From the NCBI GenBank assembly GCA_900618425.1, contig UZAN01039748.1, positions 51,430-115,429 on the forward strand: 64,000 nucleotides of DNA, in the 5' to 3' direction. The position numbers were made by a program, and so were the translations under genes. The notes beneath the pieces were generated by a model. The model was not told the origin of the DNA. It ran no database searches and saw only the letters and a list, made by a program, of their open reading frames with translations. This document shows, piece by piece, positions 41,201 to 50,201 of this stretch (positions are counted from its first letter, which is position 1; each line of letters begins with the position of its first letter). The stretch is from Echinostoma caproni (lineage: Eukaryota; Platyhelminthes; Trematoda; Plagiorchiida; Echinostomatidae).

Positions 41201-44200
41201 TTGCCCAATCTTCGTTTGCTTCTTGTTTATCGCTTCTTAAATGTATCAGTCTTTTCACCGAAACGATGAAATTGATTTTCCATCTTTGCTGTCCCATAGA
41301 AAAGGGGTTTGCTTGCAACGGCAAAGTTGCATCTCCTCGCTTGAACTCACTACGAAGGTAAAAGAAATGATTCTATTAATTTCACCATCCATTTGCTATA
41401 AAGTACCATTCTAACTTAACCAAGGTTAAGATTACATGTTCAAACAAGACGTTCGCTTCCCAAATCCTGCAAACGAAAAACACAAGGTTTCTCTGTCCAG
41501 GAATTCGTCTTCTCTGCGGACAAAAAAGGAAAAACGTGAACAGTGATGTTGATGTAAATAGCCTTAACGCTGCATTTCTTTATCCGTCTAGCGATACCCA
41601 GATACCTTCTTTCCCATGTGAGGCTTTCAGTTTTGATCTGTTCCCTTTTTCTAATGACAAAATTTTTAAGCTTCTACGTTCCTTCAAACCATCATTACCT
41701 GCGGGCCCTGAGGGTATTTCTCCAGCGTTTCTCAAGTTTGGAGCAGCCCCTCTAACTAGTGTGATGACATCCCTCATCAACGAGTCTCGTTCTGCACAGA
41801 TGATCCCCGATTCCTGGCGACCAGTGGCCATAATACCTGTTCCAAAGTCCTCATCCTCAAACGTTCTTGCAAAACGTTTTCTTCCCATCGCATTGACGTC
41901 TGTAGTTCTAAAGTTGACTGAGAAAGCCATCCTGAGTTGCTTACAGTCACTTGTCATCATTCGCCATGATCCTCTTTAGTTCGCGTATAAACCCAACAAA
42001 TCCACTTTGGAAGCTGTGTCTACTCTGGTCCATTTTATAATCAATTCATTAAACAGCTCTACTACATCTGTTCGTTGCGTTTGTCTCGATTATTCATCTG
42101 CCGTTGATTCTGTATCTCGATCATCCCTCCTTTGCAAACTTGAATCTTTTGACACCCCGAGACAGCTGCTTTCATGGCTTTCTGATTATTTCACCGAAAG
42201 AACCCAACGAACAAAGCTGGGCAGGAACAACTCAAGTCCTCTAGTCAATAATTCTGGTGTGCTTAAAGGTGCTGTCCTCTCTCCGTATTTTTTCTCTGCT
42301 GTCATTAGTGATCCTTCAGTTCCACACCCTGCTCATATCCAAAAGTATGCTGACGATGTCGTCAGACCGTCTCTTCCTCTTCGGAATTTTCTTCCTTCAC
42401 TAAAAATCTGTCTCAATTTGACCAGTTTTCAAACAGGCCTTAATTTTAACACATCCAAGTGCTATATGGACTTTTGTTTCTGTGTGTATCGAATACTATA
42501 ATATAAGATCTTTCATCTATTACTTTGAATTAATCGGTCATCTCTTGGGTGTTTCAACTAAAGGTGGATGTACCTCTTCTTTTTTCATTTCGATCTTTTA
42601 GTACTCATCAAACTCACAAAATAATAAATTTTGGTTCTGTTGTCGTACTTGAATTCATTTTTCTGTGAAGCATTTTCCAATCACTTTTCACAGAATTGCT
42701 GAAAGTTAATATTTAGCCATAGTTAGCCGTTTTCCAAAAAATGAAGAAAACGTTCTTTACCGGATGGTGACGATGATCATGGTCATGATGATTGGGCTCT
42801 TTCTGTCTCTTCATTTCACCTCAATGCCAATATACTCGGGAAGCAGTGAACTCAAGTTTCATTCCCAATAAATCAATATTTAGTCGCAATGACAAACGCG
42901 TCTTTCATACCATCTATCATAAGTAAGTTATTTCAAATGTCATTTACTGTTCCACAGTGAAAGGTTAGTGACTTCCTGATGACTTTCTGCTCATCAAGGT
43001 CCGAGTAAGAATAAAAGGAGATCGGCACCCACTGATGTATTAGCGTGAAAGCACGCAGTATTGTTGTGAACCTGATGGGTGCGAACCAGTTCGGAGTGCC
43101 TAGGAGTGTAGCTCATCAAACCAACATCTCCTAATGTGCCCTGCTCTGTACTGTTGACTTAAACCCTAAGTCTGCATGTCTGATTGATCTTTTAGAATTC
43201 AGATGGTTATCACTCTAGAACTAGGATGTACACACATGTGGCATGCATTTGTTACCTTTTCTGACTGTTCACTTACCAACTAAAATGTGGTGACTCATTA
43301 ATGCTAAACACCTTTGTTTTTGAAAAAAAATGCATCAAAACCGTTGGCAATCATTCAATTCTACATCTCTTAGCGATTTTCTTTCCGTAAGTAAGATGAC
43401 AGTTTGTGTAGTTCAAACTTAACTCTACAGTTTAAACTTTTTGGCGGGAAATCATATATAGACAAGACAGAAGCATTTGTTTAGTGATATTTTTATGCCA
43501 TTTGGTTATACGACGCATGCTTGCCTCAACCAGGTCGGCCGCGAATTACCGCTTTTCAATTCATCTATTAGTTATTCAGTCGCTGAGTCGTCGGTAGGCA
43601 TACGGCGTGTATAGGCTAACAGACTTCAGTCAAAAACACTAATTTACATAAATGCTTCTCACTGGAGGAAAGCAGATATTATCTGACTTTCTTATTTTTT
43701 TTCAGTCCATGTATCCCATCAATCAGCTGCGTAATTTGGCTCTACTTTACGCTCGCACTGATTTTGTCTTCCATCTGGATGTCGATTTCATTCCCAGTGC
43801 AAATCTGCATGATGTTTTGCAGAATCTGATCAAACAACGGTGGAGTAAGGTAAAGTCAGCAGTGAACTTACTGAATGCTTTATGGGGTTGGTAGTATATT
43901 TTTAAAGTCATCCTACTGACAAATACCAACTGGACTGTCATTTTTAAATTCGGTAGTTATTGTGCCTAATGAGAGGATTTGTGACTACTCACTTTGCACA
44001 TGTTAGCTTTTCTGCAGAAATCCTGATTACTTATGCTTCCAGAGTTGGTGGTACACAACATATCATATGTTTTAATCTTGTAACATCAACTTGAACTATC
44101 AAACAAAACTGGTCTCTATCTCATAACTTCAAATTCACTATCAAACTGACTCCATCGGGCTGCAAATTTCACTTAAATTTGTTTTACATACCCAGAGACT

Positions 44201-47200
44201 CCTGCGTCTTTCACCAGGTCGATACCCAAATATAAACTTCATTGCTACCCCACGCAAAGTGTAACTCAGATGGTACGCTCAAACCTGACTGGTTAAACAC
44301 AACAACCCGCCCATCTGGTAGCATGAAACGTCAGTAATTTGCCCCATATACTGCTTGGACGAGCGTTTGCGTTAACCGAGTTACTGCATGGAAAGGAATA
44401 CCCCAAGGGTTTTATCTTTACCGTACGGACTGGATTATTTCTTCGTAATTATAATGGGACTGAGTCCTGAAATCGCCATGCTAATCTGGCCTATGGCTTA
44501 CGTATTGAAAATCATCATGCCCGTCACTTAGACACGGCCTTCGGTTTACGCTAGTCTTAGTACTTCGCAAGACACATAGTGAACAACATTTTTAATTACT
44601 GCATAGACATTGTAAACTGAAGAATGTATGGTTTGCCGGTTACACAAGCCGTTTTATCACAGAATGGGAAAACAAAATTCTGGTGAAAATTGATTGTTGG
44701 CTAATTATTTCGTTACTGTTCTTTTTGTGAGTAAAATTGCGCTACTCATGAGTAACTGTGACTTGAATTATAAAATTACCTTGCCTTACTAATTGAATTT
44801 GAAAACCCAAAATTGCTAAGACGTAAAAATAATCTAGTAGCGATAATAGTAATGATAGCAGTAGCAATAATTGCGTAGTGATGAATTGGAACTGATGGAA
44901 ATTTGCTTTTATTTCAATAATGCAGACAAATAACTCCAACTCAAGCTATGCGGAGGACGCGCAGCTTAGGAAAGATTGTTTTGTTGTTCCGGCCTTTGAG
45001 ACATTCGACACTCAGATCCCAGTTCCACCGACGAAGCAAGACCTGTTGAACGCGTGGGGCCAGAACCGAATCGTTCCTTTTCGACACCAGATTTGGACTC
45101 GCGGACATCTAGCAACCAACTATACCCGATGGATAAGTGCGACCGATGTATATCAGGTTGGAATGCGTTATTATTTTAATTTTTCTACGCACTAATGTTT
45201 CACTATTTACCTACGTTCTTGCACGTTGAATAGGGAATAGATGACAATCTTCCATTTCCTCGCACTTTGGTCGCCCATAAGATGGCATAGTAGATGAGTG
45301 GTTCTACACGACCGTGAATTAACCTGAACAAAGTTTTCATCTCAGTTGATTTTGATGTCAATCAATGCATGTCATCCTACTTGTTCCACAACTTGCCTAC
45401 AGACGCATTTTATTTTACTTCTGTTGTATCACATTTACTATAATGCTTTTCAGTGAAATATTTCTTCCAGATTTGGTGATTTTGTAGATAAAAGTTTTAG
45501 TGCTGTCAGATAATTGTTCCGCTCATTATAACCCGATGAACTTCGGATAACCAAAGCAGTTGGGTCTCAAATGTTTGACGACATGCAATTTTGTGTAGAG
45601 ATTTCCTTCCTTTTTCTCTCCAAGATAAAACACCATATTTCTCAAGCATCTTCTCCAGTTTGGGTTTTCTTATCTGTTATTTATTGGCTTACTTCTGATT
45701 AGTGAGGAGACGCTTCGCTTAGTATTACTCCCCGGATTTTGAATATAAATTGTGTATTAAAATTATAATCGAAAGCATACGCAGACAAACTATGAGAAAA
45801 ACCACTGGATACGCGTACATTTATGAACGGCAAATTAGCGGTGTTCTTTAATGAAGATTATCTAATGAATTATATACAATTTATTAATAATGACGGACAT
45901 TACTTGAGTGAATACGATTTGTGTCCGAACCCAGTACGCTCTCGAAAGTTTAGCTTCTACTTGGGTGCTTCAACATTCATAACTAGTTACATCGTTCAAG
46001 TTTTTATTGTAATTTTGACCAATTTATGGATAGATTTTGTTAAATTTTACTTGCCCACATGCACAGTCCCGCAAATTTTGGCCTTAATATGATTCCAATG
46101 TCATCCCTGTCATTAACTTATTAATTCACGAACTGATGAAAATACACCTACCAGGACCATGAAGACTATTTTGGTTCGACTTTAACAGGTGTGATTAAAT
46201 AATGTTTAAATATATGGTACCTTATTCAGGTTGTTTGGCTTCAGTAGTAATAAATATTCCTGTAATGTCTGATATAGAATTCTGGATAGTTGCTACACTT
46301 TATTTACCCTCTCAAGCAGTGAGTTCATCTAGTGTTTTTTACAGTAACTGTACTGTGGGACTTGAAGTAGACAAAAATCGAGCATCTTAGTTCTCGGCTA
46401 CACAATTAGATATTCCCATGCCTTTCGCATCGAATAAGCCAATCGGCATTTACTTCAATTTCTCAGCAGCCGTACCTTTTGTTCATTGGTAAATCATTGA
46501 TTGTTAGCCATCGTGAATCAAGCACGGGTAACTAACGAATTACACGGTACTAAAAACAAATCTTGGGTCTAATGGAGAGTTCGTTATTATCGTGATGTTC
46601 CATAGATTTATTGCTTTCTTTTGTGTTTTGTACCCAGTTCAACATTCATTTGAACTTTCGAGTTTATAATACAGCTGACGTTTTGTAAAATAAGCAAAAA
46701 TATGACCCACTGTCATGTAGAAATATCTAATTATTTATGGAACTATCTTCGTCAACCTATCGCTCACCAAGAAAAGCGCGGCTCTTTCATTCTTGTTGGA
46801 ATTTGGAAACTGTATATATCGACCGAATTTACCTGAATAAGAACTCCAGCATGAGCATCTGTTAACCGAAAGCGCTACCGACTTTAACCATCCAGGTTAG
46901 CTACAAAGCGGATTGCTGCCTTAAATAACGCTTATTTTTCACTGTGACCAAAAGTACCAGTCCCTACAAGACATTGGTGAACTTCCGCAGGCAAGGCTTT
47001 GCTGCACTGTCCGGGTTCGAGTTCCAATGGGCTTAATGGATGTGATAACAAACAGCAAAACGACGGTAGTGTACAGTGCATTCCAGGCTTGTAGTGGTAA
47101 GTTAACTTTGCGTGACAAATATACTGTCACAAACAAATAAAATCACCAAAACCGTTTCTTCTGAATGGGCTAATCACTTTCTTTGTTTGACGGTTATGAA

Positions 47201-50200
47201 ATGCGTTGAAAACTTGGCTCAACTTATTCTTCGCTGAGAATCGGATCATATTACGCTTTTGATTTGCAGGCTTAAACACAGACAGTGCGGACCAACAAAA
47301 GAATCGTTTTTGCTGTGTCCGTAGAAGTTTATGAGAATAGTACACTTCCCTTCATTTTGTATTTCACGGTAGCACCTAAATAACAATACATTTTGAAAAC
47401 AACGCCCTGGATTAAAGGAAAAACATAAATACAGAAAATCATATTTATTACTCATTTATCTTGAAAAAGGTGTTTCATACTATGACTCGTATAAATTGTT
47501 TATTCTGTTTCTTTAGGTCCAGTGGTCAGCCGATTACGAACCCTATGTGGTCGTCCATCGGGATGCCCCCAAGTTTGATGCACGATTTGTTGGGTTTGGT
47601 TGGAATAAGGCGTCCTACATCATGAGTTTGGACGCTACCGGCTATCGAATGTTCGTGTTGCCTGATGTGTTTGTGCTTCATTTACCTCACTCACCAAGTG
47701 TAGAAGTCCTTCGATACCGATCAAGTTTCATCTACCGGTATGTTATCATCTTTTCTTAAGAAAACGTTTGTACCCTAACATCCTCCTTTACTTATTACGT
47801 CTGGCTTATCGACAACTTGGTCATGCCGAGCAATTCAGGTTGAACTACAGTAAAAGACAACAGGCTCGCTGTGTGCGAATAAACTGGTAAACCAACGGAA
47901 GTGTGGTGTTGATAATAAATAACTTATCTCGAAAATAATTTTCCAAGAGTCTGTATTTCAGTTTCGTTTCACGTAATGCATTGTATTATCTTTTTAATGA
48001 CAAATATATTTCATCTGCATCTGAGTGAACTGTGATTCCAAAACCCGGTGTTACTGCATCCCTACAATTTCTTCTGGAAAAAATTAACTTTAATCCAGCT
48101 CCATGTTGCCTTTACAACAACAGTGTTTTCTGTTTTATTATCTTGCGTCTCAAGTTTCATCACTGAAAATTACATTCTCTTACATAGTTGGTCATTCACT
48201 TACATACTCCATCACAATTAGGGATTAAGGGAAGGTAAAGAAATAAACGACTAGATGAAAGAATATCGGATAAGCGAACCTGACGAGGGAGCGAACCCCG
48301 TGAACCCGGTCGTATGTTTCCAAGGAAATTTTTCCATTGGTTCACATACTACTTATTATACTGATAAGAGATGTTCAAAGAAAATTCCATTCAACAATAT
48401 TAAATGAATGAGTTTCTTCCAGATGGAAGTGTATTTGTCACTAACGCGTTATTGTCGGTAGAGGTGACAATAAGCCGGCCATCTGGTTACCGTTGGTTAC
48501 CATTTTACAGGAAACGTTTAGATTTTTTTGATTGAAAATTACCTTGAAGTAGGTGTCCCGCGGTGCCCGGCACGTCGCCTCATTGTCACCTCTACCGCCA
48601 ACGCCGTGTTATTGACAAATATATACGTACGCATTGCGTGGAATATCGTTTCTGTTCGATAAACTCAAAATCTGGTTAGGATGGGAAACAACGAAACAAC
48701 ATATACTTACACGTTACTGTATAGGTTGGCACGGGTCCTGCAGTGTAGTTCGTCCGCCCATCGTCCCTTATTTTGTACCTCCAAACCCCACCCTCGTTGT
48801 TCCGCCTGCACACTTCCGATTTGGCAGCCAGAAAAGACCGCGGCTCTCCTTCGTAATGACTGACTGTATATTAAATGAGTGGATGTAAAAAGATCACAAT
48901 TAAGTAATGCTTTATGTAATATAACGCTGCCCCCACCACAAGACGACCAAACCTGGATATGGCATATTTTCACATGACTCAACCAGCCGATGAGTCCTAA
49001 ATGACTATTTATATTAATTAGAAATTTAGCCTGATTTACAAATTCTCTAATGTGTATTCAAGAAGCAATCAGCTTTACATACCCACTCAAAGGTATCTGA
49101 ACGAGTTTGCCTACAGGAATCAGTATTCTGAGCTGTAGAAACGCGACTATACATTAACGCGAAGAACAACAGTCTGGTAATCTGAGCCGTTCAATAAATA
49201 AACCCACTATAAGAGATTTCTGAAAGATTTTTATGGTAAGCAAATTTAAAATGATGTTACTTGTGTTTAACCTAACTATTTCCAGGCAATTTGTCCGGTC
49301 AAGCATACGATTTGCCTTCTTATTGATTATTTTATATAACAATTCCACTGTTGTAATTCAAATAAGAGCAGTGGTGTACAATGTAATAATGCCCATCTTC
49401 GAAACATGTTGGATGCATCAGGTTATTAGTTTAAAAAGCCCTCTAAATAAGGTTTCGGTTATACTTACGTACTGAACAGACATATCAGTAGTAGTTGGCG
49501 TTTATTGCTTTCGAATAGTGAAATCTTTCAGGGAAAATAATCACAGATTGCGATAAGTAAAGTAGTAACGGATGTCATTTACACGATCTATCCCACTTAT
49601 TCATTGTCCCTGAACAACTTATCTGATTTTTGCAAGAAGCATCACGTACGTGAACATACGTCTTCTGTATTTTTGGGGGATGCATACAAAAAGAGTTTTG
49701 TACGCAATACTATCCATCTTTGGCCGTGAACTTCAAGGTTTCCGTATGATACCAAGGAGCCTAAATACCTCAGCAAGTTCTTAAGCAAATTGACTGTTAA
49801 TATCCTTTTGGCTAGCACATATCCTTGGCATCAAACTGACTGACTAAGAATGAGAAAATGTCGGCATAGCGTTTTTCATTTGTAGCTATCAGCTCCCTCA
49901 TTTTAGCATTTTATCTGTTTAACTTTTAAAGAACTAATATCCTCTGAACTAATCAGTTTTACCGAATGGAAGCTCGTGCGGTTGTAGGTAATAATTATCA
50001 AAAGGGGGGATTCGTCAGTTGTTCTAAACCAGTTCCATTCAAAGCTACATTTTTGCTATCTTTTCTCGTTTTTTTAGACATTGCATCGACAAAATGAAAT
50101 TGGAATTCATAAAACAGCTTGCCAAAGAACACGGAGTCCTTGCCTTGAAGTACTTGGATTTTCGCAAGTTTGATGTCAAACCGGAATCCAGATTGTCGTA

Positions 50201-50201
50201 A
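17104..50201 (+). CDS. LARGE: LARGE-type xylosyl- and glucuronyltransferase (whole gene, 14 coding exons)
   Basis: The product is a Golgi type II membrane enzyme of the LARGE family. In animals these enzymes alternately add xylose and glucuronic acid to build matriglycan on alpha-dystroglycan. The exons join as 17104-17289, 24604-24873, 26752-26847, 28498-28581, 31111-31179, 31443-31574, 33193-33445, 35040-35146, 37847-38013, 39716-39878, 43706-43849, 44926-45156, 47517-47737 and 50078-50201. All are flanked by AG/GT and total 2247 nt (748 residues plus stop). Residues about 21-40 form a signal anchor preceded by basic residues. The GT8 domain covers about 70-365 with DSD at 189-191. The GT49 domain covers about 415-748 with DVD at 534-536. 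Collinearity with vertebrate LARGE is continuous from exon 2 to the stop. The stem is shorter than in vertebrates, so a further exon inside the 7.3-kb intron 1 cannot be excluded. The acceptor substrate in flatworms is not shown by the sequence. Confidence 0.93.
17800..19395 (+). mobile_element. CR1-type LINE relic, reverse transcriptase to 3' tail (intron 1)
   Basis: Broken frames give the ordered CR1 reverse-transcriptase motifs: SWKHDIISSI, KGGRRSDRANYHQVTLLP, VDLVYLDLSKAF, LLDWINEFL, VRVNGSLSGPIEVV and AFINDLPEVI. The catalytic box reads LFADKAE where FADD is expected, so one catalytic aspartate is lost. The longest open frame is 18271-18897. The C-terminal end includes FPPQVVYVSNIHSFKSRMDE and HPWLNSLISYLILLP. 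The 3' end carries three TTTGAA units (19371-19388), the short tandem tail typical of CR1-clade LINEs. The insertion has the same orientation as the host gene and is 5' truncated, with no endonuclease seen. Confidence 0.85.
20081..20101. repeat. GTT/GCT triplet microsatellite
   Basis: This is an imperfect trinucleotide run (GTTGTTGTTGCTGTTGTTG). A related GTTGTT-rich patch lies at 19919-19939. Confidence 0.7.
22777..22783. other. Assembly gap (7 N)
   Basis: Seven undetermined bases follow an A-rich run, so it is probably an unresolved homopolymer. A single N also occurs at 53808. Confidence 0.95.
24604..24873 (+). CDS. LARGE: LARGE exon 2: start of GT8 domain
   Basis: This exon encodes residues 63-152. 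It begins after TTGGCAG (acceptor at 24602-24603) and ends at CAA|GTAAGA. The segments IHLSFMVGG, RQVITLIKSILYY and FHFIVDHQA match the first beta-strand and nucleotide-sugar region of vertebrate LARGE (IHVAIVCAG, VVTLVKSVLF, FHLIADS). About 15 extra residues after ILYY (VDEVTCQTKHERQL) are an insertion relative to the human protein. A CNWT sequon lies near the exon start. Confidence 0.9.
24874..26751 (+). other. LARGE intron 2
   Basis: This is an AT-rich GT-AG intron with no recognisable element. Confidence 0.7.
26752..26847 (+). CDS. LARGE: LARGE exon 3: GT8 domain
   Basis: This exon encodes residues 153-184. The acceptor TTTTTTGTAG is at 26742-26751 and the donor is AGA|GTAAGT. ISWVQSIHYSGIFG aligns with the LARGE segment VSWIPNKHYSGIYG, followed by LPEILPDTLDR. 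Both ends are phase 0. Confidence 0.92.
27841..27877. repeat. Short tandem repeat, 14-bp unit
   Basis: Two exact copies of ATCTGATAGATAAC (27850-27877) follow a partial 9-bp copy (27841-27849). Confidence 0.8.
28060..28140 (-). repeat. Possible tRNA-derived repeat
   Basis: The minus strand reads GTGGTTCGAATCCAGGTGG, a good T-arm/B-box (GGTTCGAATCC) followed by GGGGAC. No convincing A box or cloverleaf precedes it, so a SINE fragment or tRNA pseudogene is more likely than a gene. Confidence 0.3.
28498..28581 (+). CDS. LARGE: LARGE exon 4: first DXD motif
   Basis: This exon encodes residues 185-212. It starts after CTGCCTCAG and ends at GAA|GTTAGT. VIALDSDLLFNADIRELW matches the GT8 metal-binding segment of LARGE (VIVLDTDITFATDIAELW). 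The DSD triad at 189-191 is the expected Mn2+/UDP-sugar site of the xylosyltransferase domain. Confidence 0.94.
28751..28837 (+). repeat. Left inverted repeat arm (87 bp)
   Basis: This arm begins ATGCCAAATACATCAC and ends with ATGTTTCGGGAAA. It pairs with 29147-29233 with one mismatch. Confidence 0.9.
28838..29067 (+). pseudogene. Penelope-like element GIY-YIG endonuclease, C-terminal fragment
   Basis: The open frame that starts inside the left arm (28825) and stops at 29067 contains NHTVNVTEAFRPLYRVRG, then CRILATAEAVGIRLHHPPLC and AQKQFVQALKLPWP. This is the region after the catalytic GIY-YIG part of PLE endonucleases (GH...AFK.IYRV, then ILATAEAV.IR...LC.QK..VQ.L.LPWP). The catalytic YIG half is missing, because the frame begins right at the inverted repeat. 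The remaining frame has no stop or frameshift, unlike the other PLE relics in this window. Confidence 0.75.
29147..29233 (-). repeat. Right inverted repeat arm (87 bp)
   Basis: This is the reverse complement of 28751-28837 apart from one base. The two arms would form a long hairpin in single strands. Confidence 0.9.
30370..30711 (-). pseudogene. Penelope-like element GIY-YIG endonuclease relic
   Basis: On the minus strand, DIGRTTRQLYQRIKEHNPHW, SIVAHLVETEHLV and AFKIIYRV match the PLE endonuclease (YIGRTTR.L..RI.EH...W, HL.ETGH, FK.IYRV). The first Y of YIG is D. Past the stop, another frame gives FRTLKTVGAISI and LRLPELCAQ, then KLIEALKLS, collinear with the tail of the copy at 28838-29067. 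Stops and a frame change mark it as dead. It lies in intron 4, on the opposite strand to the other PLE fragment. Confidence 0.75.
31111..31179 (+). CDS. LARGE: LARGE exon 5: GT8 domain, short exon
   Basis: This exon encodes residues 213-235. It lies between TTGCTTCAG and ATC|GTAAGT, phase 0 at both ends. AIGMTVNQSPWYKIK...VWPAI aligns with the LARGE segment around ENQSDWYLGNLW and RPWPALG. Confidence 0.9.
31443..31574 (+). CDS. LARGE: LARGE exon 6: GT8 domain
   Basis: This exon encodes residues 236-279. It starts after CCCTACAG and ends at CAG|GTGAGA. GQGYNTGVMLLDLKKLR is the conserved GT8 motif (GRGFNTGVILLLLDKLR in vertebrates). YLADQ at the end splices to DLMN in the next exon, rebuilding the LADQD motif. 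The intron before it is only 263 bp, the shortest in the gene. Confidence 0.94.
31575..33192 (+). other. LARGE intron 6
   Basis: This is a GT-AG intron. I recognise no repeat or gene in it. Confidence 0.7.
33193..33445 (+). CDS. LARGE: LARGE exon 7: end of GT8 domain
   Basis: This exon encodes residues 280-364 (last codon split, one base here). The acceptor is TTGTTCACAG and the donor GAAA|GTGAGA. LLYTLPCEWNLQINDW matches LVYQLPCFWNVQLSDH, and FKIAHLNTKRKSEFL matches the KVIHWNSPKK region. An NFT sequon occurs near the end. Confidence 0.93.
33751..33919. mobile_element. MITE with 36-bp terminal inverted repeats (intron 7)
   Basis: The ends 33751-33786 and 33884-33919 are inverted repeats identical at 32 of 36 positions, starting TAGTATGTGAATGACTG and TAGTGTGTGAATGACTG. 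The 169-bp element has no coding capacity. A 24-bp perfect palindrome (33778-33801) lies at the inner edge of the left arm. The internal GCCTGACGAG...CCGGTCGT block recurs at 48284-48314, so it is a dispersed family. No clear target-site duplication was seen. Confidence 0.75.
33778..33801. repeat. 24-bp perfect palindrome
   Basis: The sequence runs from CCCAGGAAGTG to CACTTCCTGGG around a central TA and is exactly self-complementary. It probably arose by duplication and inversion of the inner edge of the MITE arm. Confidence 0.9.
35040..35146 (+). CDS. LARGE: LARGE exon 8: linker after GT8
   Basis: This exon encodes residues 364-399. It begins after TTACTTACAG with the two bases that finish the split lysine codon, and ends at GAA|GTAAGC. 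VQWRQFYVKRYHMFREYD aligns with VEFFRNLYLTFLEYD of vertebrate LARGE. Confidence 0.88.
37025..37095 (+). promoter_or_regulatory. tRNA-like RNA polymerase III promoter of the SINE
   Basis: TGGCCAAGTGGG at 37035-37046 fits the A box (TGGCNNAGTGG). GAGGTCCTGGATGC at 37070-37083 is a decayed B box. The 35-bp spacing is normal for a tRNA-type promoter. Confidence 0.55.
37100..37181 (+). ncRNA. Degenerate hammerhead ribozyme motif in the SINE
   Basis: CUGUUGA (37115-37121) stands where CUGAUGA is expected, followed by stem II GACC/GGUC and GAAA (37136-37139). Stem III can form from AUAGCU with AGCUUUU (one U.U mismatch). Stem I pairs GAUGAA (37100-37105) with UUCAUU (37176-37181), and CUG with CAG at the core. 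The A-to-U change in the CUGAUGA box should abolish cleavage. The layout is the same as the intact copy on the minus strand at 16851-16925. Confidence 0.6.
37847..38013 (+). CDS. LARGE: LARGE exon 9: inter-domain region and start of GT49
   Basis: This exon encodes residues 400-455 (last codon split after two bases). The acceptor is TCCACGCAG and the donor CG|GTAATT. The segment CSQFEEESRIQRRVHAFYLE aligns with CYEFRRERF...HRTHLYFLH, and NTVTLISQMSYQR with DVTLVAQLSMDR. An NFT sequon is present. Confidence 0.88.
38014..39715 (+). other. LARGE intron 9
   Basis: This is a GT-AG intron bounded by matching phase-2 exon ends. I recognise no element inside. Confidence 0.7.
39716..39878 (+). CDS. 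LARGE: LARGE exon 10: GT49 domain
   Basis: This exon encodes residues 455-509. It lies between TTTTCAAG and GGA|GTGAGT. WSGPISIALYLTEQEA and RRRNIGYHVMF match WEGPISLALYLSDAEA and SRHNVGYHIVY of vertebrate LARGE. Confidence 0.94.
40741..40766. repeat. (AT)n microsatellite
   Basis: An alternating AT run with a single GTGT interruption lies in intron 10. A shorter AT run is at 61195-61207. Confidence 0.8.
40990..42485 (+). mobile_element. L2/CR1-like LINE relic with YADD retained (intron 10)
   Basis: The first part (41023 onward) ends an apurinic endonuclease-like domain: SDHCVLLLRPEIYSRSAYPT. The reverse transcriptase runs from PAGPEGISPAFLKFG through IPDSWRPVAIIPVPKS, a single in-frame stop near 41978, FAYKPNKSTLEAVSTLVHF, VCLDYSSAVDSV and VLKGAVLSPYFF to the intact box KYADDVV. 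The two open frames are 41536-41979 and 42007-42501. It is collinear with the relic at 57.9-60.4 kb (the STLxAV..VH segment), so both belong to one lineage. The + orientation is that of the host gene. The 3' end was not located. Confidence 0.8.
43706..43849 (+). CDS. LARGE: LARGE exon 11: second DXD motif
   Basis: This exon encodes residues 510-557. The acceptor is TTTTTTTTCAG and the donor AAG|GTAAAG. YPINQLRNLALLYARTDFVF is followed by HLDVDFIPS, matching YPVNLLRNVAM...FLSDIDFLP. DVD at 534-536 is the metal-binding triad of the glucuronyltransferase domain. Confidence 0.94.
44280..44480 (+). pseudogene. Possible small reverse-transcriptase scrap (intron 11)
   Basis: One frame gives VNRVTAWKGIPQGF, which resembles the V.VN.V.S.....VPQGS.L motif of CR1 reverse transcriptases. 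Nothing convincing flanks it. Confidence 0.25.
44926..45156 (+). CDS. LARGE: LARGE exon 12: GT49 domain
   Basis: This exon encodes residues 558-634. It begins after AATAATGCAG and ends at CAG|GTTGGA, a weak but usable donor. FVVPAFETF, VPFRHQIWTRGHLATNYTRW and SATDVYQ align with [28 protein letters not shown] and TATTPYR. The first 20 residues, rich in N, S and charged residues, are not conserved. Confidence 0.92.
45157..47516 (+). other. LARGE intron 12
   Basis: This is a GT-AG intron. An open frame of 89 codons at 45823-46092 has no recognisable motif, and the flanking exons join without it in collinearity with vertebrate LARGE. Confidence 0.65.
47517..47737 (+). CDS. LARGE: LARGE exon 13: GT49 signature
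   Basis: This exon encodes residues 635-708 (last codon split). It lies between TTTCTTTAG and CG|[31 protein letters not shown] and HLPHSPS are almost identical to vertebrate LARGE ([32 protein letters not shown]). Confidence 0.95.
48241..48352 (+). repeat. Truncated copy of the intron-7 MITE family (intron 13)
   Basis: The block CCTGACGAG, then CCGGTCGTATG, AAGGAAATTT and TTCACATACTA follows the same order as the right half of the element at 33751-33919. The left inverted repeat is missing. Confidence 0.6.
48434..48619. mobile_element. MITE with 38-bp terminal inverted repeats and TA flanks (intron 13)
   Basis: The arms 48434-48471 and 48582-48619 match at 32 of 38 positions, both beginning TTTGTCA and ending GGTAGAGGTGACAAT. 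TA dinucleotides flank both ends (48432-48433 and 48620-48621), as expected for Tc1/mariner-mobilised elements. It is 186 bp with no coding capacity. Confidence 0.75.
50078..50201 (+). CDS. LARGE: LARGE exon 14: C-terminus and stop
   Basis: This exon encodes residues 708-748 and a TAA stop at 50199-50201. The acceptor is TTTTTTTAG. LEFIKQLAKEHGVLALKYLD matches the end of vertebrate LARGE (FQQDMSRRYGFAALKYL). About 13 residues follow that are not conserved. Confidence 0.92.

Noticed and set aside
48985..49010. Hammerhead-like string CCGATGAGTCC...AAATGAC
   Set aside because: It resembles the Sm-alpha core but lacks CUGAUGA, the closing stem II strand and GAAA, so there is no support beyond partial similarity.
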